Source: Armatimonadota bacterium
GTDB taxonomy: Bacteria; Armatimonadota; Fimbriimonadia; Fimbriimonadales; ATM1
Direction: 5' to 3'
DNA: 46,683 nucleotides
Assembly (NCBI GenBank): GCA_022567555.1
Contig: JADFGT010000010.1
Location: 1 to 46,683 of the forward strand
In this document: positions 23,632 through 32,736 of the stretch, piece by piece
Layout: each line of letters opens with the position of its first letter
Position numbering within the stretch: position 1 is the stretch's first letter
Translations under genes and position numbers: made by a program
Notes under the pieces: model-generated
What the model was told of the DNA's origin: nothing
Databases searched by the model: none
What the model saw: only the letters and a program-made list of their open reading frames with translations

Positions 23632-25118
23632 TCCCTCCCCTCCGGCCGCAGCGTCGGAAAGAGGATCACGTCCCGAATAGTCTCCGCGCCGGAGAGGAGC
23701 ATTGCCAGCCTGTCCATGCCGATTCCCAGGCCGCCTGTGGGCGGCATGCCGATTTCCAGTGCGTAAAGGAAATCTTCGTCCATAGGGTTCGCCTCGTGAT
23801 GGCCGGCAGCGAGTTGCGCGGCCTGCAGTTCCAACCTCGCGCGCTGGTCAATCGGGTCGTTCAGTTCGCTGAACGCGTTGCAGAATTCGCGGCCCAACAT
23901 GTAGCCCTCGAAGCGCCGTGTCAGCCTCGGATTCGTGGGATGCTTCTTCGCCAAAGGCGACGTCTCGATGGGGAAGTTCTCTACGAATGTCGGCTGAATC
24001 AGTTTACGCTCAACAAACCGCTCATGGATTTTTTCGATGATGCTGCCGACTTCCGATTCGTCTTCAGACGGCAGGCCGAGGCGGTCCATCGCCGCTTTCG
24101 CGCTTTTCAGCGTCTCGAACTCCGACGGCGCGACGCCGGCTTCCGTCTCTATCTTTGAGAGCATGTCAATGCGCTGCCACGGCTTACTGAAATCGAGCGT
24201 GACGCCGCCGACCTCCAGTTTTTCGCTCCCGAACACCCGAACGGCGATCTCGCGGCAGAGGTCTTCTACCAGCGCCTGGATGTCCTCCATCTTTGCGTAT
24301 GCCTGATAAAGTTCCAGCATGGTGAACTCCGGGTTGTGCCGAGTGCTGATGCCTTCGTTGCGAAAAACGCGTCCGATTTCGAACACCTTCTCGAACCCAC
24401 CGACAATCAGCCTCTTGAGATGAAGTTCGAGCGATATGCGAAGTTTCAGGTCTAAGTCCAGCGTGTTGTGGTGCGTTTCGAACGGCCGCGCCGCCGCCCC
24501 CCCCGCATCTTGCTGCAAGACAGGTGTCTCGACCTCCATGAACCCCCGCTCTTCCAAAAAGCGGCGCGTCACCGAAATCATCCGCGACCGTTTCACAAAC
24601 AGGCTGCGACTCTCTTCGTTGGCTATCAGATCCAGGTAGCGCCGGCGGTATCGCTCCTCTTTGTCGGTGAGCGCGTACCAGTGGTGGCCCTCCTTCTCTT
24701 TGCCGACCGGCAGGGTGTGCAGGCATTTCGCAAGGACGGACAGGTCTCGCACGTGCACCGTCACCTCGCCCATCTTCGTTCTGAAGACCTCGCCGCGAAC
24801 GCCGACGATGTCGCCGATGTCCACAAGGTTGAATACGTTCCACAGCGTGTCGCCCACGTCGTTCTTCTTGAGATAAACTTGAACGCGTTCGCCCTGCCGT
24901 GTCAGGTCGAAGAACGCGGCCTTGCCCATTTTGCGCAGGGCGGTTATGCGGCCCGCGACCGTGACCTCGGCGCCTTCGAGGTCCGCAAATCGTCCGTGGA
25001 TCTCGGCCGGAGTGTGCGATTGAGGGAAATCCTCAAACAGATAGGGGTCGTGGCCGAGTTCGCGCAGCCGGGCGAGTTTTTGCAGTCGGAGTTGCCGGAC
25101 GTCCTGCTCCGCGCTCAC
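23628..25118 (-). CDS. lysS: Lysyl-tRNA synthetase, class II
   Basis: LysS charges tRNA-Lys, whose gene lies 2.4 kb away. The 496-residue protein has the N-terminal OB-fold anticodon-binding domain (EVTVAGRITALRKMGKAAFFDL near residues 50-71), class II motif 2 (FEIGRVFRNEGISTRHNPEFTMLELYQAY) and motif 3 (GLGIGMDRLAMLLSGAETIRDVILFP) close to the C-terminus. The length is normal for a full LysRS, not for an EpmA/PoxA-type paralogue. Its ATG overlaps the greA stop by four bases, so greA and lysS form an operon. Confidence 0.97.
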   Translation of the reverse strand: MSAEQDVRQLRLQKLARLRELGHDPYLFEDFPQSHTPAEIHGRFADLEGAEVTVAGRITALRKMGKAAFFDLTRQGERVQVYLKKNDVGDTLWNVFNLVDIGDIVGVRGEVFRTKMGEVTVHVRDLSVLAKCLHTLPVGKEKEGHHWYALTDKEERYRRRYLDLIANEESRSLFVKRSRMISVTRRFLEERGFMEVETPVLQQDAGGAAARPFETHHNTLDLDLKLRISLELHLKRLIVGGFEKVFEIGRVFRNEGISTRHNPEFTMLELYQAYAKMEDIQALVEDLCREIAVRVFGSEKLEVGGVTLDFSKPWQRIDMLSKIETEAGVAPSEFETLKSAKAAMDRLGLPSEDESEVGSIIEKIHERFVERKLIQPTFVENFPIETSPLAKKHPTNPRLTRRFEGYMLGREFCNAFSELNDPIDQRARLELQAAQLAAGHHEANPMDEDFLYALEIGMPPTGGLGIGMDRLAMLLSGAETIRDVILFPTLRPEGRD

Positions 25119-25609
25119 CGCACCGCCTTCCCGATCTTTATGATCTGGTAGGTTACCTTCCCGGAGGGAGCCTGGAATGTGACCTTGTCTTCCTTGGCCC
25201 TTCCGAAGATCGCCATGCCGAGGGGTGACTCATTGGAAATCTTGTCGCGGTCCGGGTCCGCCTCGGCGGTGCTTACGACAGTGACCACGCTCTCCTTCTT
25301 GCTCCGCGTGTTGAGCAACGTGACCCTGGATCCGATAGCGACCTCGCGAACGGAGATATCCTTGGGCGAGAGGACCATGCAGTTGCCTAAGATTGCCCTC
25401 AACTCGGCGATTCGGCTTTCGACGATGGCCTGCTCGAACTTGACCTCTTCGAGTTCGGAGTTATCCTCGCTGAACTCGCCGTGCTCCATGCTCTCGCGGA
25501 TGCGCTCCGCTATCTGCTGGCGCCTCTTGGTCGTGAGTTCGTCCAGTTCTTCTGTGAGCCTCGTGTGCCCCGTCGGGGTCAGGAGGATGACGTCGCTGTC
25601 ATTTCGCAT
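25115..25609 (-). CDS. greA: Transcript cleavage factor GreA
   Basis: GreA rescues backtracked RNA polymerase by stimulating transcript cleavage. The 164 residues show a coiled-coil N-terminal hairpin, LTPTGHTRLTEELDELTTKRRQQIAERI, whose tip carries HGEFSEDNSELEEVKFEQ; in E. coli GreA this tip reads GDLKENAEY with the acidic pair Asp41/Glu44. Here the first position is Glu and the second acidic residue is kept. The FKBP-like C-terminal domain ends ESPLGMAIFGRAKEDKVTF. Start is taken as ATG at 25609 after AGAGG; TTG six bases upstream is possible. It is co-transcribed with lysS. Confidence 0.93.
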   Translation of the reverse strand: MRNDSDVILLTPTGHTRLTEELDELTTKRRQQIAERIRESMEHGEFSEDNSELEEVKFEQAIVESRIAELRAILGNCMVLSPKDISVREVAIGSRVTLLNTRSKKESVVTVVSTAEADPDRDKISNESPLGMAIFGRAKEDKVTFQAPSGKVTYQIIKIGKAVR

Positions 25610-25674
25610 TCCCAAGGACCTCTCAGCATCCGGAGCGGGCGGCCGGCCGGCGACTCCGGACGCATAGTCCGGGC

Positions 25675-25680
25675 ATTATA
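25675..25680 (-). promoter_or_regulatory. -10 box of greA-lysS operon
   Basis: The reverse strand reads TATAAT, a perfect -10 hexamer, 65 bases before the greA ATG. No consensus -35 hexamer lies at 16-18 bases, so activity is inferred only. The gap also holds the start of the flagellar operon on the other strand. Confidence 0.5.
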
Positions 25681-25869
25681 GCCGAACACCCCCACAATAT
25701 ACGTACGATATCCCCCGAAGGTTCTATCGGCCGCTTCGGGCCAACCTGAGGATTTCCGCGCCTCCGCCGATGATCCAACTGGCCCAGACTGCGCGCTGCG
25801 GTCGGGGCGGGTGGCACGGATAGCCGCCTGGACTCTCTATGGACGGGGCCTGGATAGGAAGGACCACCG

Positions 25870-26292
25870 TTGAGGATACTCGAGAACCTGTTCGGCAGCC
25901 ACGCCGCTCGGCTGCAAGAGGCTTTGGGCCGCACTGCGGAGCGCCACCGTTTGCTGACCGGCAACCTGGCCAACATCAGTACGCCCGGGTACAAGCGGAA
26001 GGACATGGACTTCGCCATCTCCCTGGACCGGGCCGGCAGGAACGGGCCGCGCCTAAGACTCCGGACCGGGGACCCACGACACTTCGAACGCGGGGTCGTG
26101 CCGATCAGATCGGGCAGGGGCGCGGGTGGCTCGGTCGTGGAAACGCGCTCGATACGCACCGACGGCAACAGCGTGGACCTGGAACGAGAGGTCGCCGCCC
26201 TGACCGAAACCCAACTCCATTACAGCGCCCTGAGCCTTATGAGCCAGCGGTATTTCCAGGGGCTGAAGACCGTGATTCGGGAGGGTCGCTAA
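25870..26292 (+). CDS. flgB: Flagellar basal-body rod protein FlgB
   Basis: FlgB is a proximal rod subunit joining the MS ring to the rod. The 140 residues begin with MRILENLFGSHAARLQEALG and the rod-family motif NLANISTPGYKRKDMDF near 37-53; the C-terminal helix ends TQLHYSALSLMSQRYFQGLK. Start is TTG at 25870 preceded by GGAAGGA, a ribosome site with good spacing, and no ATG fits better. flgC follows after one base. First gene of the flagellar operon in this window. Confidence 0.93.
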   Translation: MRILENLFGSHAARLQEALGRTAERHRLLTGNLANISTPGYKRKDMDFAISLDRAGRNGPRLRLRTGDPRHFERGVVPIRSGRGAGGSVVETRSIRTDGNSVDLEREVAALTETQLHYSALSLMSQRYFQGLKTVIREGR

Positions 26293-26293
26293 T

Positions 26294-26686
26294 ATGAGCC
26301 TGCTTCGATCATTCGCAGTCAGCGTGAGCGCAATGACGGCCGAGCGCTATCGAATGGACGTGATTTCGGCAAACTTGGCGAACGCAAACACGATGCGGAT
26401 GAACGGCCAGGACCCGTATCGGCGGCGAATGGTCGCCGTGATGGCGGACGGCTCCGGGGGCGTTCGTATCCAGGGCACCCTGGAGGACGCCAGCCCGTTC
26501 CGCGTGGTGCATGAGCCGGGCAATCCATACGCCGACGCCGACGGCAACGTGTTTTACAGCAACGTTGACGCGATCACGGAAATGGTGGACATGATCAGCG
26601 CAAGCCGCGCATACGAGGCGAACATTCAAGCCTTCAACCTCACCAAGCAGATGCTTCAGAGCGCTCTGGATATCGGGCGCGTTTGA
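26294..26686 (+). CDS. flgC: Flagellar basal-body rod protein FlgC
   Basis: FlgC forms the proximal rod with FlgB. The 130 residues contain the family signature VISANLANANT near 22-32, the DPYRRRMVAV segment, and the conserved ending EMVDMISASRAYEANIQAFN with a coiled C-terminal helix. The stop overlaps a TTG that can start fliE. Length and position between flgB and fliE are standard. Confidence 0.95.
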   Translation: MSLLRSFAVSVSAMTAERYRMDVISANLANANTMRMNGQDPYRRRMVAVMADGSGGVRIQGTLEDASPFRVVHEPGNPYADADGNVFYSNVDAITEMVDMISASRAYEANIQAFNLTKQMLQSALDIGRV

Positions 26687-26982
26687 CAGAGATGCGCATT
26701 GATGCAATAGGACGGCTCCAACAAGGGCAAGCCCCTACCGCGGGGAAGTCGCCTGTCGGCGGTGACGACTTCGGCCGGATGCTGACGGACGCCTTGAAGG
26801 AAGTGAACGACGCGCAGATGGCTGCACGCGACGTTCAGAACGATCTCATGGCGGGTCGGAAGGTCGAATACCATGACTTGGTATTCGCCATGGAGCGGGC
26901 ATCGGTTGCACTGCAACTGACAATGCAAGTGCGCAACAAGCTCCTGGAGGCATACCAGGAGATTCAGCGTATGCAGGTATGA
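26683..26982 (+). CDS. fliE: Flagellar hook-basal body protein FliE
   Basis: FliE links the MS ring to the proximal rod. The 99 residues have the expected weakly conserved N-terminus and then DDFGRMLTDALKEVN and the conserved tail EYHDLVFAMERASVALQLTMQVRNKLLEAYQEI, which is the FliE signature. TTG at 26683 overlaps the flgC stop as TTGA; ATG at 26692 is the alternative, with no strong ribosome site for either. Confidence 0.92.
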   Translation: MTEMRIDAIGRLQQGQAPTAGKSPVGGDDFGRMLTDALKEVNDAQMAARDVQNDLMAGRKVEYHDLVFAMERASVALQLTMQVRNKLLEAYQEIQRMQV

Positions 26983-27088
26983 GTTTCTTCGGTTTTCTGT
27001 TTTCGGAACGGTTTCAACTATGAAACTGATTCCTGAAGACTGATAACCGAAAACCGTTCCTATCGGCCCACCCGGCGTCGAATCAACT
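26983..27088. repeat. Degenerate repeat gap before fliF
   Basis: The 106 bases contain several short imperfect repeats of TTTTCGGTTTTC type and inverted copies of GAAAACCG, with a GGTTTCAACTATGAAACT hairpin between. It differs in base content from its neighbours (AT-richer). A ribosome site before fliF is not obvious. Confidence 0.55.
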
Positions 27089-28762
27089 ATGGGTGGAAAT
27101 CTGCTAAAAATCCGTGCGTGGTGGGAAACCGCCGATCGTACAACCAAAACTGTCACGCTTGTCGGCGGCGCACTGCTCTCCGCGCTATTGGTTATCGTGT
27201 TCTATGTGTCGAGCACTCCGGACATGCGCCAACTGTTTCCGCGTCTGGACCCGACCGAGCAGGGCCGCGTCATCCAGAAACTGCAGGAATTGAAGATTCC
27301 ATACGAGCAGGATTCGGATGGAAGCATCAACGTGCCCGGCCACATGGTGGCGGAGGCCCGCGCCCGGCTGGCGCAGGACGGGATTCCCACGACCATAGCG
27401 CTGGGCAACTCGCGATTGGACAGATCCAGCATCACGGAATCGGCGTCGCTCCAAGAAGAGAAGTTTCGCATCGCCCTGGAGGAGGAACTTCAAAAGACGC
27501 TGGTGCTGCTCGCGCCGATTAGCGCTGCAAAGGTGCATATCGCGCCCGGCAACAATTCGCCGTTCATCGGAGATGACAGGGACCCCAGCGCAAGCGTGGT
27601 GGTGCAACTCAGGGCAGGGTTCTCACCCGCGCGGAGCGTCGCCGACGCGGTCGTCACCACGCTGGGTGGGGCCGTTGAGGGTTTGATGCCTGAGAACATA
27701 TTCGTCTCTGATTCGTCGGGCGCCGTGATTTGGGACGGCAAAGCGGACGGCGATGGCGGCGTGAACTCGGGAGTCAAGAAGCGCCAGGCCGAACGCGTAG
27801 AAGCGCAATTATTGGAGCGGCGCATCGAAAGCGCCATCGGGCGCGTTTTCGGTCCCGGCAAGGCGAGCGTGAGCGCCGAAGTGGAAATGAACTTCGACAA
27901 GGAAGACGTCACAACGACCACCAAGACCCCCTCAAAGGTCCCAATCAGAAGCGACACCGTGACTGAGGAGATGAGTGACGGGACAGGTATTCAGCCGAGG
28001 GGGGCGGTCCCGCCATTGGGAGGAGCGCCGGCAGCGAGCGGGGGAACCGCTAGTTCGGCAAGCGGTAATACGTATTCAGTCTCGCAGGCATACACGGAGT
28101 TTGGCGACGGGACACTGGAGAGGGTTGATAAGAGCAAAGCACCGGGGGCGGTCACGTCAAGCCGCGTGAGCATCTTTCTCGACGAATCCCTCTCCGACCA
28201 TGTCCAGAACGTCCAGACATACGTTTCGACCCTAATCGGAGCCGACGCGGATCCTGAGAAATTCATAGTTACAGTCTCCGCCGTGGCGTTCGACACGTCC
28301 GCTGCCGACATGGCGAAAAAGGAGTTGGCTGCCGTGAACTCGTCTCAGATGAAGCAGCAGATCATCTCCCTGATCCCTGTCTTTGCGCTTGTGATCGTAG
28401 GTTTCCTGGTAGTGCGGGCTCTTGGAAAGGCGGCGGCGGGCAACACGAACGTCATGGTCTCGGCGGGCGCTCTGCCGTCCGGAGGCGGGGCAGTGGCAAC
28501 CCTGCCCGCACCTGCCGGGTCGGCGACCTCCGCCAAGGCTGCCGGCGCCGCAGCGGCGCTTCCCGGGCCGGGTGACGAGGAGGCGTTGAGCGACACGGCT
28601 CGAAAGCGCGCCGACGCGATAAAGCGTTCGATGCGCCCGGACGTGGAAGACATCCCCGAAAAGTTCGACGCCGAACTGGAACAACTGTTACGCATGGCCG
28701 ACACGCGCCCCGAGTCCGTGGGGCTGCTCATAAAGAGTTGGCTGTTGGAGGAGACATTGTAA
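27089..28762 (+). CDS. fliF: Flagellar MS-ring protein FliF
   Basis: FliF builds the inner-membrane MS ring. The 557 residues include an N-terminal transmembrane helix (about 21-41), the ring-building motifs with SSTPDMRQLFPRLDPTEQ and IDRSSITESASLQEEKFR-like text, and a second transmembrane helix near 425-447 (ISLIPVFALVIVGFLVV). The final 60 residues include DIPEKFDAELEQLLRMADTRPESVGLLIKSWL, the FliG-binding tail. The periplasmic loop carries a Gly/Ala-rich linker of unusual low complexity (GAPAASGGTASSASGN). fliG starts directly after the stop. Confidence 0.95.
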   Translation: MGGNLLKIRAWWETADRTTKTVTLVGGALLSALLVIVFYVSSTPDMRQLFPRLDPTEQGRVIQKLQELKIPYEQDSDGSINVPGHMVAEARARLAQDGIPTTIALGNSRLDRSSITESASLQEEKFRIALEEELQKTLVLLAPISAAKVHIAPGNNSPFIGDDRDPSASVVVQLRAGFSPARSVADAVVTTLGGAVEGLMPENIFVSDSSGAVIWDGKADGDGGVNSGVKKRQAERVEAQLLERRIESAIGRVFGPGKASVSAEVEMNFDKEDVTTTTKTPSKVPIRSDTVTEEMSDGTGIQPRGAVPPLGGAPAASGGTASSASGNTYSVSQAYTEFGDGTLERVDKSKAPGAVTSSRVSIFLDESLSDHVQNVQTYVSTLIGADADPEKFIVTVSAVAFDTSAADMAKKELAAVNSSQMKQQIISLIPVFALVIVGFLVVRALGKAAAGNTNVMVSAGALPSGGGAVATLPAPAGSATSAKAAGAAAALPGPGDEEALSDTARKRADAIKRSMRPDVEDIPEKFDAELEQLLRMADTRPESVGLLIKSWLLEETL

Positions 28763-29773
28763 ATGAGAGGCGCGCAGCACGCACTTCCCAATCGGCTGAA
28801 GGCCGCGGTCATGATGATGGTTTTTGGCCCCGAACTCAGTTCGAAAGTGATGCAGTTCCTCGACGAGGAGCAGGTTGAGCAGATCACCGTGGAGATCGCG
28901 CGACTGGACCGCATCACTCCCGCAATGCGCACCCAGGTCATTCAGGAGTTTCACCACATGGCCATCGCACAGGACTACATCGCGGAAGGCGGCGTTGAGC
29001 ACGCGCGAAAACTTCTGGAGGCGGCCTTTGGCCAAAAGCGGGCCTCCGGCATGATTGACCGCGTCAATCGGACCCTTCAGGTCGTTCCGTTCGATTTTCT
29101 CCGGCGCAGCGACCCATCGCAACTCGCCTCCTTCCTGCAGGAGGAGCATCCCCAAACTATCGCCCTGATTCTTGCCTACATTCCCGCAAACCTCGCGGCT
29201 CAATCGCTCAGCCAGCTTCCCACAGACCTTCGTGGGGAGGTCGCCGAACGAATAGCGTTGCTGGACCGCACACCGCCGGACGTCATTCGGGAGGTGGAAA
29301 AAGTGCTTGAAAAGAAGTTCAGTTCGATCGCCCAGGGGGAGATGATGTCGGCCGGCGGTGTGAAGGCGCTCGTGGACCTGCTGAACCGGGTGGACCGAAC
29401 AACCGAAGGAACAATTCTTGAATCACTGAACACCTCTAACCCCGACCTTGCCCAAGAGGTGATGAACATGCTTTTCATCTTCGAAGACATCGTGCAGTTG
29501 GACGACCGCGCGGTGCAGCAGATATTGCGCGAAGTGGAAGTGAAGGAACTCGCTGTCGCCCTCAAGGGAACCCCGGAAGAGGTCCAAGAAAAGATCTACA
29601 GCAACATGTCTGAGCGCGCTTCACAGATGGTCAAGGAGGACATGGAGTTCATGGGGCCTGTGAAGATCTCGACCGTGCACGAAGCCCAACAAAAGATAGT
29701 CGCCGTCATCCGCAGGTTGGAGGAGGCGGGAGAGATCTCGATGGGACGAGGCGAGGAGGAGATTCTTGTTTAG
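28763..29773 (+). CDS. fliG: Flagellar motor switch protein FliG
   Basis: FliG is the C-ring subunit that meets the stator. The 336 residues have the FliF-binding N-terminus, EEHPQTIALILAYI at 127-140 (the EHPQR-like motif), and the C-terminal torque domain with LDDRAVQQILREVEVKELAVALKG and MGPVKISTVHEAQQKIV, including the charged helix that contacts MotA. It starts immediately after the fliF stop and its last codons overlap the start of fliH by eight bases. Confidence 0.96.
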   Translation: MRGAQHALPNRLKAAVMMMVFGPELSSKVMQFLDEEQVEQITVEIARLDRITPAMRTQVIQEFHHMAIAQDYIAEGGVEHARKLLEAAFGQKRASGMIDRVNRTLQVVPFDFLRRSDPSQLASFLQEEHPQTIALILAYIPANLAAQSLSQLPTDLRGEVAERIALLDRTPPDVIREVEKVLEKKFSSIAQGEMMSAGGVKALVDLLNRVDRTTEGTILESLNTSNPDLAQEVMNMLFIFEDIVQLDDRAVQQILREVEVKELAVALKGTPEEVQEKIYSNMSERASQMVKEDMEFMGPVKISTVHEAQQKIVAVIRRLEEAGEISMGRGEEEILV

Positions 29774-30437
29774 GCGGATCATCCCAAGGGATGAAGCGCA
29801 AGATTTTCCGAGCCTCAATGCGCAACTGCCGGAAGCGCCGGGGGTTCCGGTCCGGTCGCGAACGCGCGCCGGGCCCGAGAATGCCGGAGCGACGGCAGAC
29901 CGGACACTCGGCCGGTTCGACGTCGAGCGTGAGAAGGCGTTCAAAGAGGGCTTCGTAGATGGATACGAAACGGGTCTGCGCCAGGGCGCTGAGGAGACAA
30001 AGGCACAAAATCGCGAGCGGCTTGACCGGTTCTCGGCAGACCTGCGGGCCGTCGTGGACCGCATCGAGCGCGCAATGGACCTCTGGTACCAGAAGGCGGA
30101 GCACGGCCTGTCGGTGCTCTCCGCGGACATTGCAAAGAAGATCGTTTCAAGGGAGCTGGAAACGCGCCCTGACGCGGTTCTGGAGATTGTCAGGGAAGCC
30201 GTCGGCCGAGTAAGGAACGCGGTGTCCGCCCGGGTCCGTGTGAATCCGTTTGACCTTCCGGCCTTGGAGGAGAGGAAGGAGGACGTATGCGCGTCCGCGG
30301 GGTCAGTATCGGAGATTGAGATGGTCGGCGATGACACGCTGTCTCGCGGCTCTGTGATTATCGAGAGCGAGAGCGGTGTGGTGGACGCCACCGTCGAATC
30401 GAAGTTGGACCATATCATCGAAGGTGAAGCGGCCTGA
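29766..30437 (+). CDS. fliH: Flagellar export apparatus protein FliH
   Basis: FliH is the stator-like partner of the export ATPase FliI. The 223 residues start at TTG 29766, well placed after GGCGAGGAGGAG. The N-terminal third is poorly conserved; then EKAFKEGFVDGYETGLRQGAEE is a glycine-spaced helix repeat (GxxxG-like) of the FliH/YscL type; the C-terminal half resembles V/A-ATPase subunit E. Family assignment rests on these plus position before fliI, with which it overlaps by one base. Confidence 0.85.
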   Translation: MFRRIIPRDEAQDFPSLNAQLPEAPGVPVRSRTRAGPENAGATADRTLGRFDVEREKAFKEGFVDGYETGLRQGAEETKAQNRERLDRFSADLRAVVDRIERAMDLWYQKAEHGLSVLSADIAKKIVSRELETRPDAVLEIVREAVGRVRNAVSARVRVNPFDLPALEERKEDVCASAGSVSEIEMVGDDTLSRGSVIIESESGVVDATVESKLDHIIEGEAA

Positions 30438-31759
30438 TGCGCGTGCCGACGGCTGAGTTCGTCAAAGCCCGCGAGCAGGTGGCCGCTGCCGACTCGATCG
30501 AGGTGTACGGCCGCGTGCAGAAGGTCGTCGGGCTTGTCATCGAGTCATCCGGCCCGTCGGTGCGCATAGGTGATATGTGCCTGGTGAACGCGGCCGCGGT
30601 GGACCGGCCTATTAGGGCCGAGGTCGTCGGCTTCCGTGGAAACCGAATTCTCCTTATGCCGTTCGCCGAGATGACAGGGGTGCGAGCCGGATGCACAGTC
30701 CGGAGCACCGGCGGGTGTCACCGTGTCCCGGTCGGCGACGCTCTCTTGGGGCGTGTGTTAACGGGCCTGGGAGAGCCGCTGGACGGACGGCCCCCCTTGC
30801 CGGGCGGCGAGACATATCCGGTGCTGAACCGGCCGCCGAACCCGATGAAGCGACAGCGCATCACGCGGCCGCTGCCGTTGGGTGTGCGGGCGCTCGACGC
30901 CCTGCTCACCTGCGGCGTTGGACAGCGGCTGGGCATCTTCTCCGGTAGCGGCGTCGGTAAGAGCACGCTTCTCGGCATGGTCGCCCGCCACACCGAGGCG
31001 GACGTGAACGTGATCGCGCTGGTGGGCGAACGCGGCCGCGAAGTCCGTGAGTTCATCGAACGCGACCTGGGCAAGGAGGGTCTGGAGCGAAGCGTTGTCG
31101 TTGTCGCGACAAGCGACCAGCCGGCGCTCGTGAGAATCAAGGCGGCGTTTACGGCGACCGCCATCGCCGAGTCTTTTCGCGACCGTGGAATGGACGTGCT
31201 GTTCATGATGGATAGCATCACTCGGTTCGCCATGGCTCAGCGCGAGGTCGGACTGGCAATCGGCGAACCGCCAAGCACAAAGGGATACACGCCCAGCGTA
31301 TTCAGCCTTCTGCCGCGCCTCATGGAAAGGGCGGGAATGTCGGACGTCGGCTCCATCACCGCCCTATACTCGGTGCTGGTCGAGGGGGACGACACAAATG
31401 AGCCCATCGCGGACACGGCCCGGTCCATTCTGGACGGTCACATCGTTCTCGAACGGAAATTGGCGAACGCGGGACACTATCCCGCCATAGACGTCCTCGC
31501 AAGTTTGAGCAGGGTGATGCCGGAGATCACACCGCCCGAGCAGATGAAGGCGGCCAACCGGCTCCGTGAACTGATATCTGCGTATCGCGAAGTGGAAGAC
31601 TTGGTTTCAATAGGCGCTTACAAATCCGGTTCGAAGCCGGTCGCCGACGCCGCCATCGAGCGCTGGGACCGGATTACCGCCTTTCTTCGGCAGGACAAGA
31701 CGAGCCGCGTGACCCTAAACGAGGCCGTGGCCGGCCTTCTGGAGATCGTGAATGCGTAA
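30437..31759 (+). CDS. fliI: Flagellum-specific ATPase FliI
   Basis: FliI powers export of flagellar subunits. The 440 residues carry Walker A SGSGVGKST at 169-177, the F1-like arginine/glutamate environment VALVGERGREVREF near 200-210, Walker B VLFMMDSITRFA around 255-266 and GEPPSTKGYTPSVFSLLPRL, which is the type III ATPase signature. Length matches. Start ATG is in the fliH stop (TGATG), and its end overlaps fliJ by eight bases. Confidence 0.97.
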   Translation: MRVPTAEFVKAREQVAAADSIEVYGRVQKVVGLVIESSGPSVRIGDMCLVNAAAVDRPIRAEVVGFRGNRILLMPFAEMTGVRAGCTVRSTGGCHRVPVGDALLGRVLTGLGEPLDGRPPLPGGETYPVLNRPPNPMKRQRITRPLPLGVRALDALLTCGVGQRLGIFSGSGVGKSTLLGMVARHTEADVNVIALVGERGREVREFIERDLGKEGLERSVVVVATSDQPALVRIKAAFTATAIAESFRDRGMDVLFMMDSITRFAMAQREVGLAIGEPPSTKGYTPSVFSLLPRLMERAGMSDVGSITALYSVLVEGDDTNEPIADTARSILDGHIVLERKLANAGHYPAIDVLASLSRVMPEITPPEQMKAANRLRELISAYREVEDLVSIGAYKSGSKPVADAAIERWDRITAFLRQDKTSRVTLNEAVAGLLEIVNA

Positions 31760-32171
31760 GTTTGAGTTCCGCCTGCAGCGGGTGCTGGAATACCGCGAAC
31801 TTCAGGAGGGCTGGGCTAAGGAGGCCTATCTGGGGGCGCAGGCCGCACGTCTGCGGGCCGAAGACGACTTGGCGAAACTGCGCGGACGCCGGGAGGATGC
31901 GCTCTTGACATCCGCACCGTCGCTCGTCGAGATACGCGATCTGGACCGGTATCTTTCGAGGCTCGAGGACGAGATTGAAGAGCAGAAATCCGTCGTAGAG
32001 ATCCTGAAGGCGGACGAGGAGAAGGCGCTGCACGAATGGACTGAAGCGCGAAAGAACCTGAAGGCGCTCCAGAAATTGCGCGACTCGGCGCAGACCGAGT
32101 GGCAGCGCCAGGCGGACCGAGAAGAGCAGAAGAGCCTGGACGACTGGACGAGCATGCGGAGGGCCGGCTGA
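31752..32171 (+). CDS. fliJ: Flagellar export chaperone FliJ
   Basis: FliJ is the small coiled-coil stalk protein of the FliHIJ export complex. The 139 residues are almost all alpha-helical and charged ([20 protein letters not shown] at the start, then an uninterrupted heptad-like pattern with E/K/L/A spacing). FliJ has little sequence conservation, so the call rests mainly on position after fliI, size and coiled-coil content. It overlaps the end of fliI. Confidence 0.82.
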   Translation: MRKFEFRLQRVLEYRELQEGWAKEAYLGAQAARLRAEDDLAKLRGRREDALLTSAPSLVEIRDLDRYLSRLEDEIEEQKSVVEILKADEEKALHEWTEARKNLKALQKLRDSAQTEWQRQADREEQKSLDDWTSMRRAG

Positions 32172-32172
32172 C

Positions 32173-32736
32173 ATGAAGATTCATCCCTTGGGTCCGCAGA
32201 GGATTCAGGAACGCATGCGCCAGATTGAAGCGCGCATGTCGGAACTGTTCGGCGCCGAGATGCAGAAGAAGTCGGGGGATACCGCAACGGTTCGCCCGGG
32301 GGCCCCGGTCGGCGGTGTCGGCGCGGGCGTGCTGCGGCCGCTCGGCGCCTTCGCGGCAGACAGGTCGGCGCTGACGGTCGTTGCGGACTCGGCGGCCGAC
32401 GAGTTCGGCCTCGACCGGGCGCTGTTCCGGGCATTGATCGGCGCCGAGAGCGGCTGGAACTCTCGCGCGGTTTCACCCAAGGGCGCCCAGGGGCTGGCCC
32501 AACTGATGCCGGCTACCGCCGGCTCGCTCGGAGTCACAGAGCCGTTCGACCCGGCACAGAATCTGCGGGGCGGCGCGCGATATCTCCGGCGGATGCTGGA
32601 TGAGTTCGGCACGGTTGACCTGGCGCTGGCCGCTTACAACGCGGGCCCTGGCGCCGTACGGCGGTATGGAGGCATCCCGCCCTACTCCGAGACGCAGGCG
32701 TATGTGCGTAAGATTTTGGCGGAGATTCGCGGATGA
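32173..32736 (+). CDS. Lytic transglycosylase, SLT domain, flagellum-associated
   Basis: The product has 187 residues; no signal peptide is visible, so export by the flagellar apparatus is possible. The SLT domain starts near residue 70 with [30 protein letters not shown], where Glu92 is the catalytic acid, then [10 protein letters not shown], and later [12 protein letters not shown]. Such enzymes cut peptidoglycan to let the rod cross the wall; in many bacteria FlgJ does this, and here a separate gene sits in the operon between fliJ and the motE-like gene. It starts two bases after fliJ and overlaps the next gene by four bases. Confidence 0.88.
   Translation: MKIHPLGPQRIQERMRQIEARMSELFGAEMQKKSGDTATVRPGAPVGGVGAGVLRPLGAFAADRSALTVVADSAADEFGLDRALFRALIGAESGWNSRAVSPKGAQGLAQLMPATAGSLGVTEPFDPAQNLRGGARYLRRMLDEFGTVDLALAAYNAGPGAVRRYGGIPPYSETQAYVRKILAEIRG

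Noticed and set aside
25811-25826. Sigma-54-like promoter before flgB
   Set aside because: TGGCACGGATAGCCGC has the GG element, but the GC element is one base off the required spacing and the TTGC consensus is absent.
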